In this document: in pieces, positions 22,420 to 34,038 of the stretch | Layout of the letters: each line of letters opens with the position of its first letter | Numbering within the stretch: the first letter of the stretch is position 1 | Source of the DNA: Dichotomocladium elegans | Lineage: Eukaryota; Mucoromycota; Mucoromycetes; Mucorales; Lichtheimiaceae | Assembly: GCA_025716815.1 (NCBI GenBank) | Contig: JAIXMN010000002.1 | Coordinates: 62,001 to 126,000, forward strand | Length of the DNA stretch: 64,000 nt | Direction: 5' to 3' | Program-made: the position numbers and the translations under genes | The notes under the pieces: generated by a model | What the model was told of the DNA's origin: nothing | Database searches by the model: none | The model's input: only the letters and a program-made list of their open reading frames with translations

Positions 22420-24237
22420 ATGACATCCCAATTAAAGCCGCCGCACCTGGAGTTGACTTCATCCTCTCCATTTCAAAATTCAGGCCCTCCGTCACCTTCG
22501 TTATCAACCACCTCTTTCATGTCTTCCGTGTCTTGGATGGCTGAGAAATCAACCAACGAACTGATCCCCATGCTTAAAAATGCCTATGCGGCTCTGAAAG
22601 ATAAAGAGAGGGGTAAAGTGTCTTTTTTTCATTTTTTTTTCCCACTGTCTTTGCTAGTTTTTGCGCAGCATATGCCTTTCACTGTCTCCCTTGCCCAGCT
22701 TTTTTCATGTGAACGCAGCCAACTCACACTCTCAAAATAAATGCTTGTAGATCTAATGCTTGCTGCCGAAATTGGCAAATCACTCCTGGAAAATAATATA
22801 CGACTGAAGACGAGTTACGAAGAACTGCTGCAGCAAACCCAACAGTCATACACACTCCCTCTCCCTACACCGTCGTCGTCCCTCGCAACAACTCAGCTCT
22901 GTATCGGTGACGTGCCTGAACATACCGAGCATGACGAGCCACATGATGACGATGAAGACATGCGGTTTATCCCATCTCACCGTACACGCGAGGCCATGAT
23001 CGAGGTCCTCGAGCGCAAAAACGTCGAGCTCTCGAAACGGCTTGAGGCAGCCATGGCTCAAAAGGAGTCGGCCGAAAAGATGAACCAGCGTAGCACGCGC
23101 AAGCTCGAGTCCGAAATTCGCGCCTTGCAGAGCAATCTCGAGATCGCATCGTCTAAAATACAGGAGCTGGAGGATATGAACGAGCGACAGCGTCGTGCTG
23201 CCTCTGCGAAGAAGAAAAACAATAACAAAACCAGCGACAGCAGCGACGAGGAAGAATCAATGGCAGTTGTCGACGAGCTGCTCAATAAAATCAACAGTCT
23301 TCAACTCGAAAACTCCCAGGCGATCGAGACCAAGGCCCAGGTGGAGGCGAAGCTTCAGGACACGTTGCGTGATCTCACACAGCTCAAGCGTCAGTTTGAG
23401 CAGTTTCAGTTCACCCAAAAGGACTACGAGACACTCCAGGATGCCTATGAGCGCCAGTTCCGCCACATCGCCGAGCTCAATGCTAGCGTTGAGGAACACC
23501 GTACAGTTCTTCAGAAGCTCAAGGAGCGTGGGGTATCGGTCCACTCAACACCTTGCCCCAGCGTTGTCGACGGTGTTGAGTCCGCCCGCCGACATCACAC
23601 TCTCCTTGGAGAACTCGAGACGGAGTGGATGAAACGTCATCAGGCCAATACCAATACCAACACAAGCTCATCAGCACCGTATGCGATCACTACCACCAGC
23701 AGATCTTCTTCTCCTTCTTTACCAGCAGCAGCTCCATTACGACCCGGAACTCCACAAATCAGTCGACGCTTTTCATCCACTGCATCCTCGATGGTTGACC
23801 AACTGCTTGTGCTCTCCCCGCCGTCAATCCTGTCAGCTGATTCATTAGAATCTGTGCTTGCCAAGGCAACAGGAATTGATAAGCGCGTCCTTGATGAGAC
23901 ATTGAGCTTCATCTCGCGGCTCGAGGATGAAAACATGGACAAGTGCCTAGATCTATACGAATACGACGTGGAGATGGACGAAGGCATGGACTTTGATATC
24001 TTCCCAGCGCGCGACCTGTACCCCGATCCCAACAGCGATGTCCCAGTCTCTTCTTCCACGGCGCTTGTTTTGCAGCGCGTGACTGGGGCGCCTAAAACAT
24101 TTGTGGGCCGTGTCCAGACACTGGTGCGGACGTTCTTCCGCGCAGTCTGGCGATGGTGCCGTTTCGCCATGATCCTGACAACAGCTGTTCTCATCTCCGT
24201 TTGGGATGGTCCGTCCGGAATGATGATCGAGTACTAA
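22420..24237 (+). CDS. Tail-anchored coiled-coil protein with HAP1/TRAK-like CC1 box
   Basis: Exons 22420-22612 and 22751-24237; 559 aa. After a Ser/Pro-rich start, residues 63-80 read ERDLMLAAEIGKSLLENN, which fits the CC1 box (AAxxG) of HAP1/TRAK/Milton and BICD proteins; the ERDL-LAA-IG-SLL pattern is closest to TRAK. A long coiled coil follows (to about 335), interrupted by a Lys/Asn-Ser/Asp-Glu linker. At 349-354 is LLGELE, similar to the Spindly motif that contacts dynactin. A low-complexity linker follows. A conserved-looking block (TGIDKRVLDETLSFISRLED) precedes a single C-terminal hydrophobic segment (about 536-552), so the protein is probably tail-anchored. By family knowledge CC1-box proteins bind dynein light intermediate chain; a dynein adaptor role here is inferred. 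Confidence 0.75.
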
Positions 24238-24949
24238 CGTCCTCCCTCTCCCAAAGAACAGTCCTTTTTCTTTCTCTCCTTCCTCTTTATATCTCGATCC
24301 CTCAACTCCATCCACCAAAAGAGTCTATCCTTCCAATCCCGATAGAGCAACCCGTTCCATCCCGCTCAGGCGCTACCCTCGCAAACCTACACAGGCAGAA
24401 CCCTGCACATACCTCTTTATACATTGTTTTTGTATGCCTTTATATAGCGTATCCCCCATCCTCTTTATCCCCTCTTTCTTCATTCTTATCGTACATACAC
24501 ACTTATACTTTTTTCTACGTAGTTCTTTTTTCATTGTATTAAATATCTCCATCCCTCCATCCATCCTCCGCCCACCCTTTTCATTGAACCATATGAACGT
24601 CCGCCTCTTTCTCTCTCTCTCTATATATATATATCTATATCTATGTCCGAAACTTCTGTTTGCTTCTCAGGAAGTCGTCCCTTCTTCAGCGAGACAAAAT
24701 GGTGTGCGGAGAAGGGGGGGAAGCAATAAGGTCAAGATTTGTCTTTTCCCACTTTAACTGGCCAGTTGAAAAATGCAGGGTTCCCGCATATATCACCCAA
24801 TCGTCCCCCCCAATAAACCCTTCTATGGACATGGATGCATGTGCCAGGTGCCACAATCTGTCAGGAAATGAAGCGGTATTTCCCAAAGTGGGGAGCGTTC
24901 TTAGCATTAACTAATTTTTTATTTTGTTTTATTTTTTCGCTTTAGCAAA
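24238..24949. other. Intergenic, CT/TA-rich
   Basis: Holds the 3' end of the coiled-coil gene and the promoter of the DGAT2 gene. It is very pyrimidine-rich (24241-24620), with a CT and TA dinucleotide tract near 24608-24640. No coding exon was seen. Confidence 0.5.
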
Positions 24950-26455
24950 ATGAATCCTCGCATGGCACCGTTGGCTGTGCCATGGGAACGTCGTTTGCAA
25001 ACAGCCGCAGGTAAAGAAAAGAACCGTTCTCCCGGTCTGAGCAATGCGCCACGCGATCGCATGACGAGGGGCGGGGGGAAACAAGAAAAGGGATCTGTTC
25101 ATGTTCACTGATTCTCGCGCCTTCTCTCCCTCCTCCTCCTCCTCCTTCCCCCCGGTGGGAGTGTTATTTTATACTAGTTTTGTTTTGGGGCATTGAGCCA
25201 TCGTTAATTCTCGGACTCTTTGCACTTCTTGCGGCGATCCCTCTGTTTTGGCCCATTGTCATTGCCTACCTTGTTTGGGTCTATACGGACAAGGCACCCT
25301 CGCGCGGTGGTCGACGTGTGGAATGGGTCCGCCGGTTGCGCATGTGGAAATACTTTGCTGATTATTTTCCTACGACGATTCACAAGGTTTGTTGTCGCCG
25401 ACCTCCCCTCGGGCAATGAGGGTCAGAGCACTCATCCGGGGTGTGGGAGATATATAGGAAGCCGATTTGGACCCGAGTAAAAACTATGTGGTAAGCCTAT
25501 GGCACTGTGAGTGGAAATGGTCGAGCTAATCATGCAAGATATTCTTTTTAGTTCGGGTAACCCCATCTATCATGAACGGGTTCCCTTTGTCTATTTTTCT
25601 GATGGATGCTTCTAGGTACCATCCCCACGGCATCATTTCGGTGGGTGCGATCGCGACGTTTGCGTCCGAAGGCAACGGCTTCAGCCGCAACTTTCCGGGG
25701 ATTGTGCCTTCGCTGCTGACGCTCGCTGGAAATTTCCGGTTGCCGCTCCACAGGGACTACATCCTCGCGCTGGGCATGTGCGACGTGTCCAAGAAATCGT
25801 GCAAGGCCGTGTTGAGCTCAGGTCCGGGACGGTCGATCGCCATCGTCATCGGCGGCGCTTCAGAGTCCCTCAACGCCAAGCCGGGCGTCATGGATCTCAC
25901 GTTGAAAAAACGCCTCGGTTTCTGCAAGATTGCCATCGAGGCCCGCGCCTGCTTGGTCCCTGTTCTCAACTTTGGTGAGAACGAGCTCTATGAACAGGTC
26001 AGCAACGAGGATGGCTCCTGGCTCCGCAAGATCCAGCGCAAGACACAGCGTTTGGCAGGCTTCACCATTCCGCTCTTTCACGGCCGTGGCATTTTTAACT
26101 GTACGTCATGGGATCCGATGTAAGAAAGCTCATGATTTCTGATCCCTCTCTCTCTCTCTCTCTCTCTTATAGATGACCTCGGACTCATGCCGCATCGACG
26201 ACCCATGCATATCGTGTGTAAGTATTTTTAGCAAAAGTACTGCTTCATGTGTAAAGTACACTAAATCTTTATTGCTTTATTGCCATAGTCGGCGAGCCTA
26301 TTGATCCACCACCGCCTGCTGAAGACAAAGAGGCCATGGATAAGGCAGTCCAGGAGCTACATCAGCTCTACATGGACCGGCTCCAGGCCCTGTACGACAA
26401 GCACAAGGACACATATGCTCGAGATAGAATAAAAGACTTGGAATTTGTAGAGTAG
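24950..26455 (+). CDS. DGA1: Diacylglycerol O-acyltransferase type 2 (DGAT2)
   Basis: Seven exons: 24950-25010, 25178-25386, 25458-25490, 25552-25556, 25616-26100, 26173-26217, 26289-26455; 334 aa. It makes triacylglycerol from diacylglycerol and acyl-CoA at the ER and lipid droplets. A hydrophobic hairpin (about 25-52) is followed by the catalytic motif FGYHPHGI with HPHG at 105-108, the RNFPG/SLLTLAGNFRLP region, and IVIGGASESL, which fits the family's GGA-x-E site. The C-terminal GEPIDPPPP block also fits. Exon 4 is a 5-nt micro-exon (TTCGG) that provides the Phe-Gly before YHPHG; skipping it shifts the frame. Its 3' end is 47 bp from the end of the convergent phosphatase gene. A monoacylglycerol acyltransferase activity cannot be excluded. 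Confidence 0.93.
26146..26168. repeat. (CT)n tract in DGAT2 intron
   Basis: A run of CT dinucleotides just before the acceptor at 26172. It serves as the polypyrimidine tract of the intron between exons 5 and 6. Confidence 0.8.
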
Positions 26456-26502
26456 TCATATGAGTTGGAAAGAAAAAACAATAGAAGATGCACATCGGGA
26501 TT

Positions 26503-27611
26503 CTAGAGTAGGGCCTGAACAATGGTTGCATGAGTGTCCCAGTAAGTGACAGGGACAACCAGCTTGCCAGCAGCTGCAGTGTCGGTGGATAGCCATTCCG
26601 CCAGTTTTCTACCGGATCGAACAAAGTAATGGTCCGAACTCTTCAGACGTAAGGCCGGACAATAGTCGTTCTTGATTTTTTTGTATGAGCTTCTTTCCCA
26701 AACACATTCTCCATAACAGACAAGGAATCTTTCCTCACCTTGCCATCGCCGATATACATGATTTGTCGAAATGGTCCATAAGTAGCAATGTACCTGTCTA
26801 GTTCCTGGCCCTTGCAGATATTAAGACCACATGGGTTGGGACAGTTGTGCTGTGTGTCGGTTGGGAGGATCCGTCGGTTGATCCGAAGACGACCCTTGCC
26901 GTCCACGTACGTAGGGTTGGTGATGATATCGGTGACCAGGTGCCGGACCCCTTGCGCCTATTTATTATCCTAGTTCATGTGAAATGTGTGCGTATGGATG
27001 AAGGTTGTTGTTCACCTTGAGAATGGTCTCGACGTAGAATGTATTGGCGTCCGACAAGACCAGTACGCGCGTGTGATTGGCCGCCAATGCCTTCAATAGC
27101 TCCACAGCCGAAGGAACCTTTTTTTTTTTTTTTTTTACCCAACCTGTCTTGTCAAGTCTCCTCGTTTTCTTTCGACCCGTCTCCTAAAAAAAGTTACCAG
27201 TGGCACCTGCTCCAGGATATCCTTTATATTCTTCTGCGAATACCCTTCATCTTGCAACTCGCAGAGCGTCTGATCCCTTTTGTGTATGTACGCATGGTAT
27301 TGTAATACTTTGTTTAGCAACCTCTTCTCTTCCTCCTCCTCCCACCTATCGGCTCTTTACATCAGATCCGTCCACTGTACGCCTGCACTGCGACACTTTT
27401 GCCAATGAAGGGGTGAAAGTCCGCTGAGCACGGCAGCGTCGCTATCAGCTTCAATAAGCGACCTTGATAGAAGGTCCACCGAAAAAAAAAAAAAAATGAC
27501 GGGCGGTTTGCACTGTCAGCGCCTGCTGAATATCACGTACGGAAAGAACAACAAAGTTAAAAGTAAAAGATACCAGTCAAAGTCGAACACGGCAAGATCA
27601 TGAATTGTCAT
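26503..27611 (-). CDS. PHOSPHO-type HAD phosphatase
   Basis: Six exons: 27611-27574, 27462-27361, 27321-27198, 27117-27016, 26957-26739, 26670-26503; 250 aa, near the 241-267 aa of human PHOSPHO2/1. HAD motif I is FDFDW (nucleophile Asp at 10, second Asp at 12), motif II is in VLVLSDANTFYVE, and motif III is YIGDGKNDYCPAL. The Cys-rich CPNPCGLNICKG segment is also typical of PHOSPHO proteins. These cytosolic enzymes hydrolyse phosphocholine/phosphoethanolamine or pyridoxal phosphate; which applies here cannot be told. Short first exon and poly-A-rich introns (27120-27137 as T on the plus strand). It ends 47 bp from the DGAT2 stop, convergent. Confidence 0.88.
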
Positions 27612-28038
27612 TGCAAAAAGGAAAGCGATAGACCTATATAAAAAAAATAAAAAAGAAAAAGGAAAAAGAGGGAAAAATAGCTCAACCATCTTTCATATCT
27701 AAATGCATTGCGGCCGAAAACCCAAAAGTCCCGACGTCGACGATCTCTTCCCCATTCATGCTGTTGACGGGCATATCCCAATAAATGGCCGATGGCCAAA
27801 GGGGTGAGGTGGCTTGGCGAGGTTGGGATATGCCAACCCATATTTGTGTGTGTGTGTGTGTGTATTCATAAAGGAAAACTTGGTCTGCATAATTTTCTTT
27901 TGGACTTATGACACTGTAGAAACTAGCGTTGCCTATCACCCCAAAGAGGGTTGGGGGGGGAAAGGGAGAGATATCCCGAATTCGGACTTTTGTCGTCTAC
28001 TCGTCTCTCCTTCCCTTTCTTTTTCGGTACTCGAGGCG
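27612..28038. promoter_or_regulatory. Divergent promoter region with TG repeat
   Basis: This 427-bp gap separates the divergent starts of the PHOSPHO-type gene (27611, minus) and YME2 (28039, plus). It contains a TG microsatellite at 27845-27863 and A-rich and G-rich runs. No exon was recognised. Confidence 0.5.
27845..27863. repeat. TG microsatellite
   Basis: About nine TG units inside the shared promoter region of two divergent genes. Confidence 0.85.
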
Positions 28039-31000
28039 ATGCAACTACACTTCAAACATCTCGGTGCATATGGACATCGGTCAAGAACATTTTCGCCATG
28101 GTTGAGCAGCCGATCAACAGCATCATTCCCGCGGCTGCAGCTGCAGCTGCAGCACCAGCCACAGCATCAGTTGTTACGCCGACCATTCGCAATGACGACG
28201 CGTCGACAAGCAGAAGGAGAAGCTGCTGCGACTGTTGCTGTAAAGGAAAACAAAAGGCAAAAAAAAGCGATCCTGTTCACTCTATTCAATAACACTCCTT
28301 TGATATGATAAATCCTAGAAAGAATCAACACCGCCCATGGCGACCGAGCAGACAGCGCTGCTATATTTGGATAATGTGTTCCCGATGCGGATGGGCATGG
28401 TTGATATTCGACAGCTGTTTTTCCGCAACGAGATATCGCGGGTAGACAGTATCCTGCCAAAGCCAGCCACAGTTCCGTACGGCTTCAAGGTGAAAACGGT
28501 CCATCCAAGGTATACACACGTTTATTATTATTATTGTTTATTTATTTAGTGATTCATCGGAAAATGTGCCTGTTGCAGGATTAAGGACGGCGGAGCCCTG
28601 ATTGAATTTACCTTCGAGAGCAGCCCTGATGAGGCCCGGGTGGTTGCGCAGAAGATAGTCGCAAGCGTCGCAGAGAGCCTTCATCAGCACCGAGCATCAT
28701 TCAATATGCAGCCGATTCGCACCTTCCTTGTCAAGGGAGAGCCGTTTCTCGAGGACATGGTGAACCGATACCCATCTCCGCGCCTACGGATCGAGTTTCA
28801 GGGAGACAGCAAGCCTGTGTCCGTCGAGAAGCTTTATCAGAAGCTGCGCGAATACGGCCGACTATACGACATTGCAGTGTACCCGAACCCGCATACCTCA
28901 AAAGAGGCACCACGGTATGCGATCGTCCAGTTCACCCGCATCCGAGCAGCGACGAGCGCCCGCAATTGTCTGCACGGATATGTGATGAACGATTCAACCA
29001 CACGGCTCAATGTCCTCTACGAGCGACAACTTCGTACCAATGCAGTCAAGGACTGGATCATGGACCACCCGAGAATTACCATCCCCGTCGTTGCTGCGCT
29101 CCTTGCCGGCCTGACGTACTCTGTTTTCGACCCGCTCCGCGAGTTTTTCATTGCCAGCAAGATCACCCAGCGTTTCAACCCCGAGGAGTATGCGCTGTAC
29201 AGGTGGCTCCGTCGCGAGACCTGGGCCCGACTGCTGCCGACGGGCGACGACGAGACCAGGATCGGACAGGCGGTCGTCGTATGGGAGCAGGACGAGGACA
29301 ACATGGCCAAGGTCAAGGCCTGGCTGCGTGAGGAGCCCGAGACGTTCATCGTGGTATCCGGGCCCAAGGGCAGTGGTAAGAGCACGCTGGTCAAGGCAAC
29401 CATCAGTGACCGCCGGTAAGTGCTTGCGCTTCGGGGTGTGTGTGTGTGAAAGAGAGGGGTGACCATAGTCTCGCTTGGAGAATCGCTGACAAAGTTGTGT
29501 CTGCGATGAATAGCAACCGGCTGGTTATTGATTGCGAAGAATTGATCAACACTCGCAACATCTCCGAGACAACGTTGGTGCTCGCCAAGCAAGTGGGCTA
29601 CTTTCCGGTGTTCACATGGATCGCATCCCTGACCAAGCTGATTGATACCCTGGTGACGGCCGGCACAGGTCAGTCTGCTGGCCTGGCTTCATCACCCCAT
29701 GCGCAGATCAAAAAGGTGCTTGAAACAACTGCACTGACGCTTCGTGATGTGATGCCACCGCCCGAGGAGCAGGATCATCAACAGCAGCAGCAGCAGAGTG
29801 ACGGTTCGCCTGCAAACGAGACTCGCAAGCCGGGTGTGATGGAGGTCGTTCGAGAATGGTTTCCGACCAAGAACAGCAAGAAGAGTCTCAGCACAGCTGA
29901 AGAGAAGCACGACCGGCGCGAGGAAATACCCGTAGTGGTGATTGACAACTTCATGAGTCGTGGATCGCCAAAGAACGACGAGTTGTGGCAGGAGCTGGCT
30001 GAATTTGCGGCTTTGCTCGTCGAGAACGAGCTGGCGCATGTTGTCTTTGTCACGTCCAATGTGGGCGTCAACAAAATATTAAGCAAGGCGCTACCTGGAA
30101 AAAGCTTTGAAACGATCCAACTGTCTGATGCATCGCCCGAAGTTGCCGTCAAGTATATTGCGAAGGAAATGGGTATAGTTTATCCGGAGAGCGTACATGT
30201 GGGGCGGCGCCGGAGAGGAATTCATTCACATTCGATTATTTTTTTTTCCTTTATAATATAGGTGTTGAGCGCGTGGAACCTATTCTAAACACAATTGCGG
30301 AAGCTTTGGGCGGCCGATTGAATGAGTTAGAGCTGCTTGTGCAGCGGTTGAAGATGAACATGGACCCCGAAGGTAAAGTCGGATGATTTAATGTATGACT
30401 AGGCGAGTCTTTTAAAACAAAACGGGAATATTTAGCTGCATTTGAGGATATCGTTCAACGCAACGTGGTTGAGATCCGCAAGTACGGTTTCAATGATGGC
30501 GCAGAGAACGAGCTGGAGAACACCAAGTTCGAATGGACGCCGATCCAGTACTGGCAAGTTGCAAAGGCCTTGGCAACGGCGAAGAGCGTGAGTACACACG
30601 ATGCGGTGTAATGATGCAGGGACTGACGTTTGGGGAGCCGGCGGGGTGGGGGTGGGGATATTAGATCAACTACGCCGAGTTAAAGTGGGGCCCGTACTTC
30701 AAGGGCGAAGATAAGCCTCTGTGGGCCATGGAGCGCGCTGAGGTAATTACGATTATCAACAGAAACGGTGAGTTCCACACCTTGCCCCCAAAAGAAAAGA
30801 GCACGAGGATGGACCCAAAAGATGGAGCGCTAAAATGCTACGAAATGTCCAGGTCGCCCCGACTCGGTACGGCCGGGCAAGCCAATCATGTACACTGTAT
30901 TCCGGCGTCTTGTGGATGATCCGATGTTTTCTGCGTCGATGGAAATCGAGAGTCATCAGTTCCTGAAGAAGCAGAACGAGGAAACAATTGCCCACCTGCA

Positions 31001-31181
31001 GGAGACAGTCATCAACCTGTCGCAGGTCTACAATGGGCGTCCTCCGCGCGAGATTGAGACGCGCATCAAGTACCTTCTTGGGAAAATAGCCAAGTTGCAA
31101 AAGGACATTGAGGCGAGCGAGAAGCACATTGCGGACGCTCAGCAGGCGATCATTCGGTCTTGGAAAGACACCGACGCATAA
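28039..31181 (+). CDS. YME2: Mitochondrial escape protein YME2
   Basis: Eight exons: 28039-28239, 28319-28509, 28579-29415, 29514-30172, 30262-30372, 30436-30587, 30665-30767, 30853-31181; 860 aa (yeast Yme2 is 850). An inner-membrane protein that influences mtDNA nucleoids and mtDNA escape. The first 70 residues are basic, Gln/Leu/Ser-rich and nearly free of acids, a clear mitochondrial presequence. An RRM-like region (RLRIEFQGD, then PRYAIVQFTRIRAATSAR) comes before a membrane segment (ITIPVVAALLAGLTYSVF). Then comes the AAA-like part in the intermembrane space: Walker A GPKGSGKST (392-400) and Walker B VVVIDN. A coiled C-terminal end follows. A poly-Gln stretch (near 29778-29796) lies in a low-complexity insert. 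Confidence 0.94.
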
Positions 31182-32218
31182 ACCAATAAAGAGCGACAAT
31201 AGTCACATGAATCATCGTGGCAACGATAATTTCTTTTTTAGGCAAAGATAAGAAGAAATGCTCGATTGCATGTGCTTATCCAAACGGGGGGTCACAGTTG
31301 CCAAAAAATTAGCCACATTTGACGGTATCTAAATGAAATCGCTCACGAGCATGTTAAACAGCCAGGGTTTATTTACTAAAACCAAACCAAACCCCCCCCC
31401 AAGTCATTGATCATGTCCGTTATTTCCTAATCTTTCCCCAATCCCCTTGCTTTCTGTACTGCGAACCATCCCTCCTTATTGTTATTGTTTGTGCGGGGCG
31501 GGCTGGGTGGGTGGGTGGGGGGTTGAGAGAGGAGCGCTCTCTCCCCGAATTCTTCCCATTGGATATGACCTGGCCCAGGTGTGCGTCAGAAAAAGTGGAA
31601 AGGGCTTATGGCCAAATAGAAGCCCGCTCATTCCGCGCTACTAATCAAAATGAAACAGGACAGTGAGTCATGAACGAAGCATTTCGTCCCGGTCCATGAT
31701 TCGTCGGTGCTGAGTTGGCTCGATGCTATTTTGCATGTCTAGCGGCTTTCCCCGCTCGAAAAAAAAGGATATCCCCGAAAAAAAAAGTGGGGGGGAGTGG
31801 AAGGAGAGGGGTACGAGTGGATGAGAAAAATGAAAGAGGGGGGAGGGTCTGTTTCCCAGAAGTGTAACGGGAAAAAAAGAGGGCACCTGAATAATTATCA
31901 GGTCAAACATTGACATGCGTTACTCGTTTTGTCGTCGTGGGAACAAGTGTGAGAACAAAACAAGTAACCAATCAATTTATATTTTTGACAGGAGAAAACA
32001 ACAAGAACTGTCAATGAAAAAAAAAAAGGCCCGGTCAACGTCGTTTAGCGAGTACATCGAAAGAAAGAAAGAAAAATTGCTTGGATTTGTCCGCTAATAT
32101 AAAAAGCTAAACGGTTTCAGCGTCTGGTCTTTTTTTTTTCATTTTCTTCTTACTCTTTGTCCTCCCGTTCGGCCAATCCAAACACCTCTCCCCATCTCAC
32201 CCTTTTCTTAACCATCCA
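31182..32218. other. Intergenic between YME2 and amino acid transporter
   Basis: About 1 kb with no supportable exon. It contains C- and G-homopolymers (31391-31399, 31787-31795), a GGGT repeat near 31502-31522 and a T-rich then CT-rich stretch immediately before the start at 32219. Confidence 0.5.
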
Positions 32219-33686
32219 ATGCCTTTCGACTCATCCAAGGAGAAGGAAGCCATGGGAACGCCTGCGGCTTCCTACCCATCCTCCGAGAAGGCAGACATGA
32301 CTGGTACATGACAACAATAACCCTTGCATTTTTTTTTTCGGATGGTCGTTTAATCATACTCTCTGTACCCGTTTAGTCGATTACGATTACAACAGCAATG
32401 CAGAATTCGTCGGCTACATCGACAGATCAGAAGGTTGCACCGGCTTCATGGCCTATTTTAATATCGTTTGTGTGATTGCCGGCACGGGTACCCTTGGTCT
32501 GCCGCTTGCTTTGCGCCAGGGTGGCTGGATTGGTATTCTCATCCTTTTCTTGTCATGGTTCATGTCCACGGTACATACATACACCCGCCTGAAAGCGAGA
32601 CACGAACCAACGAACCAAAAACTTACATGTGTTGTTCTTTAGTATACCGGTACTATCCTCATTCGATGTCTCTACGCGCTCGAGAATCGTCGTCTTAGCA
32701 GCTATAAAGACATTGCGACAGCGTCCTTTGGTGCGATCGGCGGCTGGGTGACGTTTTTCCTGAATGCATGGATCTTGCTTGGTGCGCCTGTGTTGTACAT
32801 GGTCCTTTCTGGCATGAACCTGAACCAGCTCTGCGCGGGCACGGCCGGCGAAATCGGTAAAATCCCATGGACGATCATCAGCTGCGTGATTGTCGGTATT
32901 CCGTTTGTGTTTGTGAAGAGCATGAAGGAAGTCGCCTGGATGAGCGCCTTTGGTGCGGCTGCCACTGCCATTGTGGTGCTGATTGTGCTTGTCGTGGCGT
33001 GCATCGACCAGAAGAATCTGCCGCCCGTCCACCACGACGCGGTCATTTGGGACCAGTTCCCTGTCGCGCTGTCGACGATCTCGTTCAGTTTCGGCGGCAA
33101 CGTGGTCTACCCTCATGTGGAGGCGTCAATGAAGCATCCCAAGAGCTGGAACAAGGTCGTCGCAGCCGGTCTGGCGACCTGCGCCGGTCTCTACTTTTTG
33201 TCTGCCGTCCCGGGCTACTACATCTACGGCGACACTGTCGTCTCGCCCGTCTACAACAGCATCCCCGAGGGCGCGCCAAAGATCGTTGCCGTCGTCCTCA
33301 TGACCGTGCACGTGCTCATGGCCGCCCCCATCCTCGCCACCTCCTTCTCGCTCGACGTCGAGGACATGCTGTCCATCTCCGTCGACCGCCTCGGCAAGGT
33401 CAAGGAATTCATCTGCCGCGCCGCGCTCCGCATCCTCATCGTCGTCTTCATCGGCGTCCTCGCCTGCACCGTTCCTCACTTTGACCTGCTCATGAGCCTC
33501 ATCGGCTCATTCTCCAACTGCGGCCTTATCTTCATCTTCCCCGTTCTCTTCTACTGGCGCCTCACCGGTTTCAGGAACAAGCCCATTTACGAGATCGCCT
33601 GGTGCGCCCTTATCATTCTTCTTGGTCTCGTCGGCCTCATCTTTGGCACCATTGACGCTATTCGCAGTCTCGTCAAAGCCTACTAG
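32219..33686 (+). CDS. Amino acid transporter, AAAP/AVT family
   Basis: Exons 32219-32303, 32377-32570 and 32643-33686; 440 aa. Multi-pass permease of the amino acid/auxin permease (AAAP) family, similar to vacuolar AVT transporters; 10-11 hydrophobic segments are visible. The first helix carries the family motif AGTGTLGLPLALRQGGW. Later conserved blocks are SFSFGGNVVYPHVEASMKHP and GYYIYGDTVVSPVYNS. A short polar N-terminal tail (about 55 residues) precedes TM1, shorter than in yeast Avt1. The last exon has marked C-ending codon bias (33061-33686), which suggests high expression. Substrate and direction are not determinable. Confidence 0.9.
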
Positions 33687-34038
33687 TATCTCTTTGTTAA
33701 CTTTGCTGGATAAACCCCCCCCCCCACCTCTTAAAGATGTAGAGGCCCATTATATTTTATTTATTTAATGATCTCTTTATTCCACCGACTGTTTTTTACA
33801 CACACACACACACACACACATCTCTCTTTTTTTTTTGTTTGCCTTTTTTTGTCTTTGTAAATATAGTGGCACCCCAACCCAAATCTTCCTCATACCCTAC
33901 ACTCAAATAAAAAAATCATTTGGCTCTAAAAAAAATTTGCCTTTTTAATTGTGTACTTTATACGGAGGGAAAAAAAAATTATTGCTGCTCTCCATGCCCA
34001 AAACAAAAGGAGGAAAATGATGCTTTAGTGATACATTC
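33687..34038. other. Convergent intergenic region with AC repeat
   Basis: Gap between the ends of the transporter (plus) and QCR2 (minus), holding both 3' ends. It has a C-run (33715-33725), an AC microsatellite (33798-33820) and AT-rich sequence with AATAAA-like signals near 33905. No coding sequence was seen. Confidence 0.5.
33798..33820. repeat. AC microsatellite
   Basis: About eleven AC units between two convergent gene ends. Confidence 0.85.

Noticed and set aside
32867..33484. A 205-codon frame in another phase of the amino acid transporter.
   Set aside because: The transporter frame has conserved membrane segments; the alternative is Arg/His-rich shadow sequence.
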